Below, one piece after another: positions 41,104 to 48,540 of a stretch of DNA of 64,000 nt. The stretch covers positions 271,004 to 335,003 of the forward strand of contig NZ_CM002285.1 in NCBI RefSeq assembly GCF_000497445.1, in the 5' to 3' direction. Source of the stretch: Streptomyces roseochromogenus subsp. oscitans DS 12.976. GTDB taxonomy: Bacteria > Actinomycetota > Actinomycetes > Streptomycetales > Streptomycetaceae. How positions within the stretch are numbered: position 1 is the first letter of the stretch; each line of letters begins with the position of its first letter. The translations under genes and the position numbers were made by a program. The notes under the pieces were generated by a model that made no database searches, had not been told where the DNA came from, and was given only the letters and a program-made list of their open reading frames with translations.

Positions 41104-43136
41104 CACCAGCCCACCGCCAGTACCAGCAGAAGGACGACCAGGCCGGCGAAGCCGTAGCCGAGATACAGATGGACGCTGCCGCCCGCCAGCCGCCGCGCCG
41201 CCTGTCCGGTCCCGGCCAGCGCCCGCAGCACCGGCTCGTACAGCCGGTGCTCGATCCGGTCGGGCACCCGGTGCTGGAAGCGCACCCGCTCCACCAGGTA
41301 CGCCGACTCCCGCACCGGGGTGACGTCCACGTCCTGCTCGGGCGCGAGGACGTCGTCGAAGACCCGCTGCAACGGCTCGGCGAACGAGGTCGCCGTGTAC
41401 GTCATGCGCGGCGTCGGCGCCCCTCCCCCGCAGTCCCACAGCCGGGCGTTCACGCGGCGCCTGCGGCGGCCGTAGAGCCGGGGCAGCACGGTCGCGAGCA
41501 GGATCGCGGCAGTGAGGGCGGCCACCACCCACAGCGGGGACAGCTGCGCGGAGATGTCCGCGAGCCGCACTCTCAGCCCGCCGCCCGTGAGCGCCCCACT
41601 GCCCGGCAGTCCGACCGCGCCCACGGCCCGGTCGAGGCCCTCGCCCAGCAGGCCGGGCACCACCGCCAGCGCCACGATCCCCACAGCGAGCAGAGCCATG
41701 CCGACGAGCATGAGCGGTGGCGCCTCCCGTGCCGAGGCGGCCCGTTCGTCGCGCGGCCGGGCGAAGAAGCAGACGCCGAGCGCCTTGACGAAGACAGCGG
41801 CGGCGATGCCGGCGGACAGCGCGATCAACGCCACCGAAAGGGGCAGGACGACGGCGACCGCGACTCCGGGCACCGCGAGCCCATGGATGAGGGACTGCAG
41901 CAGCAGCCACTCGCTGATGAAACCGTTGCCCGGCGGCAGCGCCACCGCGCCGAGCGCGGCCAGCGCGAACAGTCCGGCGGTGGCCGGCATCCGGGGACGC
42001 AGCCCGCCCAGCCGGTCGAGGTCCCGCAGACCGGTGGAGCGCAGTACCGATCCGGCCGCGCAGAACAACAGGGCCTTGAACGCGGCATGGTTGACCACGT
42101 GCAGCAGGGCCGCCGCGAGCGCCAGCGCGGCCAGCGGACGGTCGCCGTAGGCGGCGAACAGCCCGCACGCGCCGACCCCGATGAGGACCAGACCCATGTT
42201 CTCGCTGGTCGAGTACGCCAGCAGTCGCTTCAGGTCGGAGGCCATCGCCGCCTGCAGGATCCCGTACACGGCGCTGGCCCCGCCGACCGCGATCAGCCAC
42301 AGCCACCACCAGGCCGGTCCGCCGCCGAGCAGATCGAGCCCGGTGCGGACGAGGCCGTAGACACCGAGGTTGACCATGGCGGCGCTCATCAGCGCCGAGA
42401 CGGGGCTCGGCGCTTCAGGATGGGCCCGCGGCAGCCAGGCGTGCAGCGGGACAGCGCCCGCCTTCGAGGTGAACGCCGGCGCCACCAGCACAAAGATCAG
42501 CCCGCGTACGGCCGGCGAGATACCGTGCGCGCCCGAGCGGAGCGCGGCGAAGGTCTCCCCGCCCGCCTGCGCGGCGAACAGCGCGAGCCCGACCAGCAGC
42601 AGAACCAGACCGAGGTGGGTCATCACCGTGTACCAGACACCGGCCTGCCGTACCGGCGGGCGCTCCCGGTGCTCGGCGAGGACCAGCAGCAGCGAGGCGA
42701 GCGCCATCAGCTCCCACAGCAGCAGGAACGTGGACACCGAGGCCGCCACCGGTACGAGCAGCAGCGTGAGCGCGAACAACGGCAGCACCGCCTGCGCCGA
42801 CCGTGACCCGAGCCCGTGCGCGCCGCGCCCGGCCGCGTAGCCGACGCCGTACACCGCGACCGCGGCCACGACCGCCCCCGCCACCGCCATGAACAGCCCC
42901 GCCAGCGCATCCACCGCCACATGCGCCCCCGCCAGCGGCAACAGCCCAGGGTAGACGGCCGTCCACCGGCTTCCGCCCAGCGCGGCCACACCCGCCGCGC
43001 CACCGCTCACCCCCACCCCGGCCGTCAAGACCCCGACGACCGGGATGCGGGCACGGTACGGCAGTCCGAGTCCGGCCAAAGCGCCCGCGCCGCCCAGCCC
43101 GGTGGCCGTCGCGAGGGCGACCGGAATCACGCTCAC
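41103..43136 (-). CDS. Proton-antiporter-like membrane subunit (HyfB/NuoL-like)
   Basis: 677 residues from GTG 43136, chosen for its GTGA overlap with the preceding stop. About 16 helices. The antiporter signatures are FTSKAGAVPLHAWLPRAHPEA (Lys and His), SPVSALMSAAMV, YSTSENMG and HVVNHAAFKALLF. It equals HyfB/HycC and is the largest ion-translocating subunit. The C-terminal part (after about 560) has a soluble loop TPRMTYTATSFAEPLQRVF that is common in this family and a final helix. Confidence 0.92.
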   Translation of the reverse strand: MSVIPVALATATGLGGAGALAGLGLPYRARIPVVGVLTAGVGVSGGAAGVAALGGSRWTAVYPGLLPLAGAHVAVDALAGLFMAVAGAVVAAVAVYGVGYAAGRGAHGLGSRSAQAVLPLFALTLLLVPVAASVSTFLLLWELMALASLLLVLAEHRERPPVRQAGVWYTVMTHLGLVLLLVGLALFAAQAGGETFAALRSGAHGISPAVRGLIFVLVAPAFTSKAGAVPLHAWLPRAHPEAPSPVSALMSAAMVNLGVYGLVRTGLDLLGGGPAWWWLWLIAVGGASAVYGILQAAMASDLKRLLAYSTSENMGLVLIGVGACGLFAAYGDRPLAALALAAALLHVVNHAAFKALLFCAAGSVLRSTGLRDLDRLGGLRPRMPATAGLFALAALGAVALPPGNGFISEWLLLQSLIHGLAVPGVAVAVVLPLSVALIALSAGIAAAVFVKALGVCFFARPRDERAASAREAPPLMLVGMALLAVGIVALAVVPGLLGEGLDRAVGAVGLPGSGALTGGGLRVRLADISAQLSPLWVVAALTAAILLATVLPRLYGRRRRRVNARLWDCGGGAPTPRMTYTATSFAEPLQRVFDDVLAPEQDVDVTPVRESAYLVERVRFQHRVPDRIEHRLYEPVLRALAGTGQAARRLAGGSVHLYLGYGFAGLVVLLLVLAVGW

Positions 43137-43615
43137 CGCCCGGTCACTGTCCTGAGCGCGGCCACGATCGCCTCCGGCTCCGGCGGGCACCCCGGCACCG
43201 CCAGATCCACCGGTACGACGTCGGAGACCGCGCCCTCGACGCCGTTCCCGCCGGCGAACTCCCCGCAGTCGAGGGCGCAGTCCCCCACCGCCACCACCAG
43301 CCGCGGCTCGCCCATCGCCGCCACCGTACGGCGCAGCGGCTCGGCCATGTTCCGGGTCACCGGCCCCGTCACCAGCGCCACGTCCGCGTGCCGGGGCGAA
43401 GCCACCAGCCGCGCCCCGTACCGCTCGGCGTCGTACACCGGGTTGAAGGCCGCGGCGATCTCGATCTCGCAGCCGTTGCACGAGCCCGCGTCCACACAGC
43501 GCACCTGCACCGAGCCGCCGAACTGCCGTGCCTTCTCCGGCACTTCCCCGTCCGGGCCTGGCGGTGCGGGTTCGGCGACCCGCCCGGTGGCCCGGATCTT
43601 ACGCAACAGGCCCAT
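43133..43615 (-). CDS. NuoB-like iron-sulfur small subunit (HyfI/HycG-like)
   Basis: 160 residues; first gene of the complex operon. Four cysteines for one [4Fe-4S] cluster are kept: GSCNGCEIEI, VGDCALDCG and PGCPPEPEAI. This is the proximal cluster of hydrogenase and complex I small subunits. Unlike the large subunit, its metal site is intact, so electron transfer may still occur. No NuoI-like ferredoxin subunit gene is present in the operon, so the electron donor is unclear. Confidence 0.92.
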   Translation of the reverse strand: MGLLRKIRATGRVAEPAPPGPDGEVPEKARQFGGSVQVRCVDAGSCNGCEIEIAAAFNPVYDAERYGARLVASPRHADVALVTGPVTRNMAEPLRRTVAAMGEPRLVVAVGDCALDCGEFAGGNGVEGAVSDVVPVDLAVPGCPPEPEAIVAALRTVTGR

Positions 43616-43819
43616 GAACCCTCCCGATTGCTGGTGAGGACTGTCCGCAGGCGGCCAAACAGGGATTCCTACGGCTGGAGTTACGGCATTTTTCCGGCAC
43701 TTTGCTTACTTTGAGGAGCTTTTGTCGCCTCGACTGCGCTCCCTGACCGAACGGGCACGAGCCTGGGAGCGGAAGGGGAAGGCGACCGTCTCCCTCTGCC
43801 GCAGAGCGCTGTCCAGCTC

Positions 43820-44010
43820 GCGGGAGACGGCCGTCGATCGAGGGCCGTGATCGTGCGCGCCACTCGCAGCAGTTCCGCCACGTCCGGGCTGGTCAGCGAG
43901 TAGTACACCGTTCGAGCCCTCCTTGTGGGTCCGGACCAGGTTCGCCCGCCGCAGCACGGCCAGCTGCAGGGACAGGTGGGCGGGCTCGATGCCCACTTCG
44001 GCCCTCGTCC
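43820..44010 (-). pseudogene. ArsR-family regulator remnant
   Basis: Two frames combine into a winged-helix piece: AHLSLQLAVLRRANLVRTHKEG (recognition helix region, read as SLQLAVLRRANLVRTHKEG) followed, after a frameshift near 43920, by TVYYSLTSPDVAELLRVART. The N-terminal part and the dimer helix are lost. ArsR genes are often paired with SulP-type transporters in Streptomyces; the relic of one lies upstream. Confidence 0.6.
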
Positions 44011-44034
44011 CATGGGCGAGGCGGAGGTCGGTCA

Positions 44035-44229
44035 CCGTCTTGGGGTGCACACGCAGGACCGTGTCGTGCGGGCCGTTCGTCCAGCCCGCGAGCGTGCGGC
44101 GATAGTGGGCGGCCTCGTCGGGATCGGCGATCACCTCGGCGGGGCCGGTGACAGTCACCGTCACAGCCTCGGGGAGCGAGGTCGGCTGGACAGGGGTGCG
44201 CACGATCAGGCGGCCGTGCTCCCACACAT
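44035..44229 (-). pseudogene. Pyridoxamine-phosphate-oxidase-like fragment
   Basis: In the frame ending at 43706 the first 65 residues read VTVTVTGPAEVIADPDEAAHY and GWTNGPHDTVLRVHPKTVTDLRLAHG, resembling the C-terminal half of PPOX-fold flavin-binding proteins. It then runs directly into the ArsR relic, so it is a deletion-fusion product. Identity is tentative. Confidence 0.45.
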
Positions 44230-44990
44230 ACCGTGCGGGCTACGACCATCACCTCACGCTGTACGAACGCCAGCCGTCCCAGCACTCTCCCAGCAGCCAC
44301 AGCGCCTCCGCGCCGAAACACCCGACCATGCGCCTCCAGGTGGTCGCGGGCTCCCCGGATCGCCTCGGGCGTGGTGGCGTACGCCGCTTCAGCTCCGGCG
44401 CGCAGGGCGAGGGCGACCTCGACCATGCGGACCGCGGTGGCCGGCAGGACACCGGCAAGCGCCGCCAGCGGGATCTTCGCCACCAGGGGTGCCGCAGCGA
44501 AGACGATCACAGCGAAGACCACGGCGTGCGTGGACGCGGTCGGCCGGCAGCCCGCGCCCGTGCGCACGCGGACGGCGGTGTGGGCGATGGCGCCGAGGTC
44601 CGGGGCGTCGCCGAACAGCGGGGCGGCGATGTTGGCCGGGTCCTGACCGAACAGCTCGCGGTCGGGGTCGTGCTTCTGCCCGACCGTCGTGCCGTCCGCG
44701 ACCGACGCGGACAACAGGGACTCCAGTCCGCGAGGGCCGCGACGGCCACCGCCGGGGCGAGCAAGGTGCCCAGTGAACCCAGGTCGAGGAAGGACAACGA
44801 GGGAACGGGCAGCCCGGGCGGTAGATCGCCGATCGGCTTGGCCGCGTCCCGGTCCGCGACCCGCGCGACGATCGTCGCGGTGATCACGGCGAGGATGGAG
44901 AAGGGGATCGTCGGCCGCAACCGCGGCACCAGCCAGTACGTCCGCGGCCACCGCACCGCGAAGCTCGGAGAGCGTGCTCCGCGCGGAACC
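44230..44990 (-). pseudogene. SulP-family anion transporter pseudogene
   Basis: Two minus frames join into one SulP segment: GDLPPGLPVPSLSFLDLGSL then, after a frameshift near 44735, LESLLSASVADGTTVGQKHD, ELFGQDPANIAAPLFGDAP and IPLAALAGVLPATAVRMVEV. Both N-terminal helices and the STAS domain are missing. SulP proteins carry sulfate, bicarbonate or other anions; this copy is dead. Confidence 0.75.
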
Positions 44991-44991
44991 G

Positions 44992-45207
44992 CTAGCCGTT
45001 GGGCCAGTCGTACGGTCCGCCGCCGCGCCACTCGATCAGTTCGGGGTCGTCGATCGCCTTGCCGGCGGTCGGCAGGTCCGCGCGGTGCAGGAAGTCAAGG
45101 ACGTCGAACAGGCTGTACGCAGTGCCCGCGCCCTCGCCGTGGATCGTCACCCGCCGTCCGCCGTCCTGCGCGGGCGGGAGCACAACGACTGGAGGGCGCG
45201 CATTCAT
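44992..45207 (-). CDS. Small conserved-looking hypothetical protein
   Basis: 71 residues from ATG 45207. It reads VTIHGEGAGTAYSLFDVLDFL in the middle and ends PELIEWRGGGPYDWPNG. The sharp hydrophilic fold-like pattern and conserved-looking end suggest a real gene, but I cannot name a family or function. It lies between a pseudogene and the CBS gene. Confidence 0.6.
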   Translation of the reverse strand: MNARPPVVVLPPAQDGGRRVTIHGEGAGTAYSLFDVLDFLHRADLPTAGKAIDDPELIEWRGGGPYDWPNG

Positions 45208-45293
45208 GACACCAGCATGCCCCGAAAACATTCCAATAGCCTGGGGCGTCCGTCCCGGCCCCGGGGCACGACCAGGCCAACACCACCCACCCG

Positions 45294-45788
45294 CTAGGGA
45301 ATGACGATTCCGCGCTCGCGCTCTGCGGGCTGCGGCGGTAGTCCGGGCAACGTGACCCGTGCGGGCCTCTCCGAGACCGCGGCCGCGGCCGCGCGATGGT
45401 GCAGTCCTGCGGCGGCGGCCACATAGTCCCGGGACATGAGCAGCCCCACCAGCTGTCCATGCCGGTCTGTGACCGGAAGGGCGTCGGTGTCCTCCTCCGT
45501 CATGACGGATGCCGCGTGCGACACGGACTCCTCCGGGTGGATCCGCGCGGTCCGGCGGGAGCGCACGAGATCGCGCACCCTTCGCCGGGACAGCACATCG
45601 CCTGCGCAGGCCACAGCAAGTTCGGCCCGGTCCAGTACTCCGGCGCAGCAGCCGTCCGCGCGGACCACGGGCAGGGCTCGCTGTCCCGATCGTTCCAGGA
45701 CCTCCCAGGCCATCAGCAGCGTCTCGTCCTCGCCGACCGAGTACGGCGCGGTGTTCATCAGACTCCGCACCTCCGGGTTCTCCATCAC
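45294..45788 (-). CDS. CBS-pair protein
   Basis: 164 residues with two CBS motifs (about 8-60 and 75-125): TAPYSVGEDETLLMAWEVL, ALPVVRADG, then DALPVTDRHGQLVGLLMSRDY. CBS pairs bind adenine nucleotides (AMP, ATP, SAM) and sense energy state. No catalytic domain is attached. Start ATG 45788 with AAGGAGG upstream. It is divergent from the P-type ATPase gene, sharing a 300-nt control region that contains a GGGCC-N4-GGCCT box. Confidence 0.88.
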   Translation of the reverse strand: MMENPEVRSLMNTAPYSVGEDETLLMAWEVLERSGQRALPVVRADGCCAGVLDRAELAVACAGDVLSRRRVRDLVRSRRTARIHPEESVSHAASVMTEEDTDALPVTDRHGQLVGLLMSRDYVAAAAGLHHRAAAAAVSERPARVTLPGLPPQPAERERGIVIP

Positions 45789-45920
45789 GGCCGCCTCCTT
45801 GTGCTGTAGCCAGGATCAACTGATCCGGCATTCCGCCCGTGCGGGGGAAGCCGCATGCCGGATGCCCGTTTCCCCTCCGCGTGCCTCTTCACGCTGACTC
45901 CTCGGCGACGGCCTGTCATG

Positions 45921-45934
45921 GGGCCTTACGGCCT
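45921..45934. promoter_or_regulatory. GGGCC-N4-GGCCt box, between divergent CBS and P-ATPase genes
   Basis: GGGCCTTACGGCCT differs by one base from the exact inverted repeat found at four other sites in this island. It lies 133 nt from the CBS start and 157 nt from the ATPase start. Possible binding site of a DevR/OsdR-type response regulator. Confidence 0.5.
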
Positions 45935-46090
45935 CGGAATCGGCGATCGGACCTAATAAGCGGTTCAACAAAGGCCTTGCGGCCCTCCGGCAGAGCCATG
46001 CGTCCCCTGCCGCAGTCGTTGGTGTGGCGATGTGATGGACGAAGCCAGTACCCGCAGATCGCCAACGCCGCGGGCGGCACGAGGTGTGCC

Positions 46091-48433
46091 ATGTATCGAT
46101 TCTCCCGTCCAGCACGGTCATCCCCAGCACGGTCATCCCCAGCGGCGCCGATGGCCCCGCCGCGGCTCGAACCCGTGCTGCTGGCGGTCACCTCGGCTGC
46201 GCTGGTCGCGGGCGGTGGCGCCTGGTTCAACGGCGACGGTGACCTTGCCGACCTGTTGTGGAGCCTGGGAACCCTGTCCGCCGTGCTCCCGGCCATGGGC
46301 TGGGTGCTGGCCGCGCTGCGGCGCGGACGGGCGGGCGTCGATCTGATCGCCGTCCTGGCCCTCGGCGGCACCCTGGCCGTCCACGAGTTTCTGGCCGGTG
46401 CCCTCATCGCGTCGATGCTGGCGACGGGCCGCACGCTGGAGACTGCGGCGCGGCGGCGTGCCTACCACGACCTGCGGGCCCTGCTGGAACACACGCCGCG
46501 ATCGGCCCGGCGTCGCACCGAAGCCGGCGTGGCCGCGATCCCGCTCGCGGACGTCGCCGTCGGTGACCTGCTCGTCGTGGGGCCGGGCGAGACGGTTCCG
46601 GTCGACGGGCGCGTGGAAAGCGCCGCCGCGGTCCTGGACGAGTCGGTGCTCACGGGGGAACCGCTGCATGTCGGCCGGGCTCGGGGCGAATCGGTCCGCA
46701 GTGGCGTGGTCAACGCCGGTGGAGCCTTCGACCTGCGCGCCACCGCGACCGAGCAGGACAGTACGTACGCCGGGATCGTACGGCTGGCCCGGCAGGCCGG
46801 CGCCGAGTCCGCGCCCGTCGTACGGCTGGCCGACCGCTACGCGGCCTGGTTCCTGCCCCTGTCCCTGGCGGTGGCCGGGACTGCCTGGCTGGTGAGCGGC
46901 TCCGCGATTCGGGCGGTCGCCGTACTCGTGGTCGCCACCCCGTGCCCCCTCCTGCTGGCGGCGCCGGTCGCCGTGGTGTCCGGACTCTCCCGTGCCTCCC
47001 GTGTCGGTGTCGTCGTCCGGGACGGTGGCGCCCTGGAAAGCCTGGGCCGGGCGCGCACTCTCCTGCTGGACAAGACGGGCACGCTGACCCGGGGTCGCCC
47101 CCGTGTCGTCGACGTGATCGCCGCGCCCGGCTGGCAGCCGGCGGAGGTGCTCCGGCTGGCCGCTTCGCTCGACCAGTACTCGCCCCACGTTCTGGCGCGG
47201 GCCATCGTCGATGCCGCGCACGAGAGAAAGCTGACGTTGTCGGTGCCGGCAAGCGTCACCGAAGAGCCGGGCGTGGGTGTTTCGGGCACCGTGGAGGGAC
47301 GCCGAGTCCGCGTCGGCCGCTTCGAAATGCCCGGCGGCGGGCAGTCCTGGGCTCGTGCGGTGGACAACAGGGCGCTCCTCGACGGCGCGGCCGTCGCCTG
47401 GGTGTGCGCGGACGGTCAGGTCACGGGTGCCGTGCTGCTCCGTGACGCGCTGCGCTACGACGCCCACCGCACCCTGCGCCTTCTGCGGGCGGCGGGTATC
47501 TCCCGGCTCGTGATGCTCACGGGTGACCGGGCCGAGCCCGCGCGCGAGGTCGGCGCTGTTCTCGGCCTCGACGAGGTGCGCGCCGGACTCGGCCCGGCGG
47601 ACAAGGTCGCCGCCGTACGCGCGGAACGCGACCACGCGGTCACCGTGATGGTCGGCGACGGGGTCAACGACGCCCCGGCCCTGGCGGCCGCGGACGTCGG
47701 CGTGGCGATGGGTGCCCGAGGCGCCACCGCGTCCTCCGAAGCCGCCGACATCGTCCTGACCACCGACCGCGTCGACCGCCTGGCCGACGCCGTCTCCATC
47801 GCCGTACGGGCCCGGCGGATCGCCGTGCAGAGCGCCCTGGGCGGGATGGTGCTGTCCCTCGCCGCGATGGGCGTCGCCGCGGCCGGTCTGCTCCCTCCCG
47901 CGGCCGGAGCCCTGCTCCAGGAGGGCATCGATGTCGCGGTCATCCTCAACGCCCTGCGCGCCCTGAGGGTCGACCAGACCGCGCGGCCGGCCCTCACCCC
48001 CGATGCGGAAGCTCTTGTCCGCCGCTTCGCGGCCGAGCACGTCGACCTGCAGGAGGTGCTCGAAGCCGTGCGGGGTGCCGCCGACCGCCTCACCGACGGT
48101 CCGGGTCCGCGGGCCCTCGCCGCGGTCGAGGAGGCGTACCGGCTGCTCACCGAACGCCTGCTCCCCCATGAATACGCCGAGGAGCACCAGCTCTACCCTG
48201 CCCTCGCCCCCACGCTCGGCGGCCCTGAGGCCACGGCCACCATGAGCCGGGCGCACGTGGAGATCGAGCGTCTGTCCCGGCGCATCGCCGCGCATCTGCG
48301 ACTGGCCCACGACGCCGGCGGCCTGGCCGCGGGGCAGCTCGATGATCTGCGCTCCTGTCTGTACGGATTGCACACCGTCCTGTGTCTTCACTTCACGCAG
48401 GAGGAGGAGAACTACTTCTCGCTGGCCCGGTGA
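46091..48433 (+). CDS. Heavy-metal P-type ATPase with C-terminal hemerythrin domain
   Basis: 780 residues from ATG 46091 (GAGGTG upstream). P1B-type ATPase features: LDESVLTGE (actuator), ATPCPLLLAAPV with the metal-binding CPC in the membrane, DKTGTLTRG (phosphorylation Asp), MLTGDR, GDGVNDAPAL. There is no N-terminal heavy-metal-associated domain. After about residue 630 a hemerythrin-like four-helix domain follows, with His/Glu ligands in LLPHEYAEEHQLYP, MSRAHVEIERL and LCLHFTQEEENYF, a diiron site that can sense or bind O2 or NO. Inferred: export of a soft metal such as Cu(I), tuned by oxygen or redox state. Confidence 0.9.
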   Translation: MYRFSRPARSSPARSSPAAPMAPPRLEPVLLAVTSAALVAGGGAWFNGDGDLADLLWSLGTLSAVLPAMGWVLAALRRGRAGVDLIAVLALGGTLAVHEFLAGALIASMLATGRTLETAARRRAYHDLRALLEHTPRSARRRTEAGVAAIPLADVAVGDLLVVGPGETVPVDGRVESAAAVLDESVLTGEPLHVGRARGESVRSGVVNAGGAFDLRATATEQDSTYAGIVRLARQAGAESAPVVRLADRYAAWFLPLSLAVAGTAWLVSGSAIRAVAVLVVATPCPLLLAAPVAVVSGLSRASRVGVVVRDGGALESLGRARTLLLDKTGTLTRGRPRVVDVIAAPGWQPAEVLRLAASLDQYSPHVLARAIVDAAHERKLTLSVPASVTEEPGVGVSGTVEGRRVRVGRFEMPGGGQSWARAVDNRALLDGAAVAWVCADGQVTGAVLLRDALRYDAHRTLRLLRAAGISRLVMLTGDRAEPAREVGAVLGLDEVRAGLGPADKVAAVRAERDHAVTVMVGDGVNDAPALAAADVGVAMGARGATASSEAADIVLTTDRVDRLADAVSIAVRARRIAVQSALGGMVLSLAAMGVAAAGLLPPAAGALLQEGIDVAVILNALRALRVDQTARPALTPDAEALVRRFAAEHVDLQEVLEAVRGAADRLTDGPGPRALAAVEEAYRLLTERLLPHEYAEEHQLYPALAPTLGGPEATATMSRAHVEIERLSRRIAAHLRLAHDAGGLAAGQLDDLRSCLYGLHTVLCLHFTQEEENYFSLAR

Positions 48434-48443
48434 GCGGCCCACC

Positions 48444-48459
48444 GGGGCCACTCGGCCCC
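48444..48459. promoter_or_regulatory. GGGGCC-N4-GGCCCC box upstream of the GNAT/ligase gene
   Basis: Perfect 6+6 inverted repeat GGGGCC-ACTC-GGCCCC, 81 nt before the start at 48541 and 10 nt after the ATPase stop. Same core as the other boxes in this island. Confidence 0.6.
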
Positions 48460-48540
48460 GCCGCTTACCCGCTCAGCCCCTGTGGCCGAGGGAGCGGGCG
48501 CCCGACGCTGAAGGGGAAGCGTCCGGAGGGAGGTCTCGCG

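Noticed and set aside
46133..48451. 772-codon minus-strand ORF over the P-type ATPase
   Set aside because: Antisense shadow. Likewise 49657-51948 (763 codons) and 58647-61436 (929 codons) opposite the acetyltransferase and ppdK.
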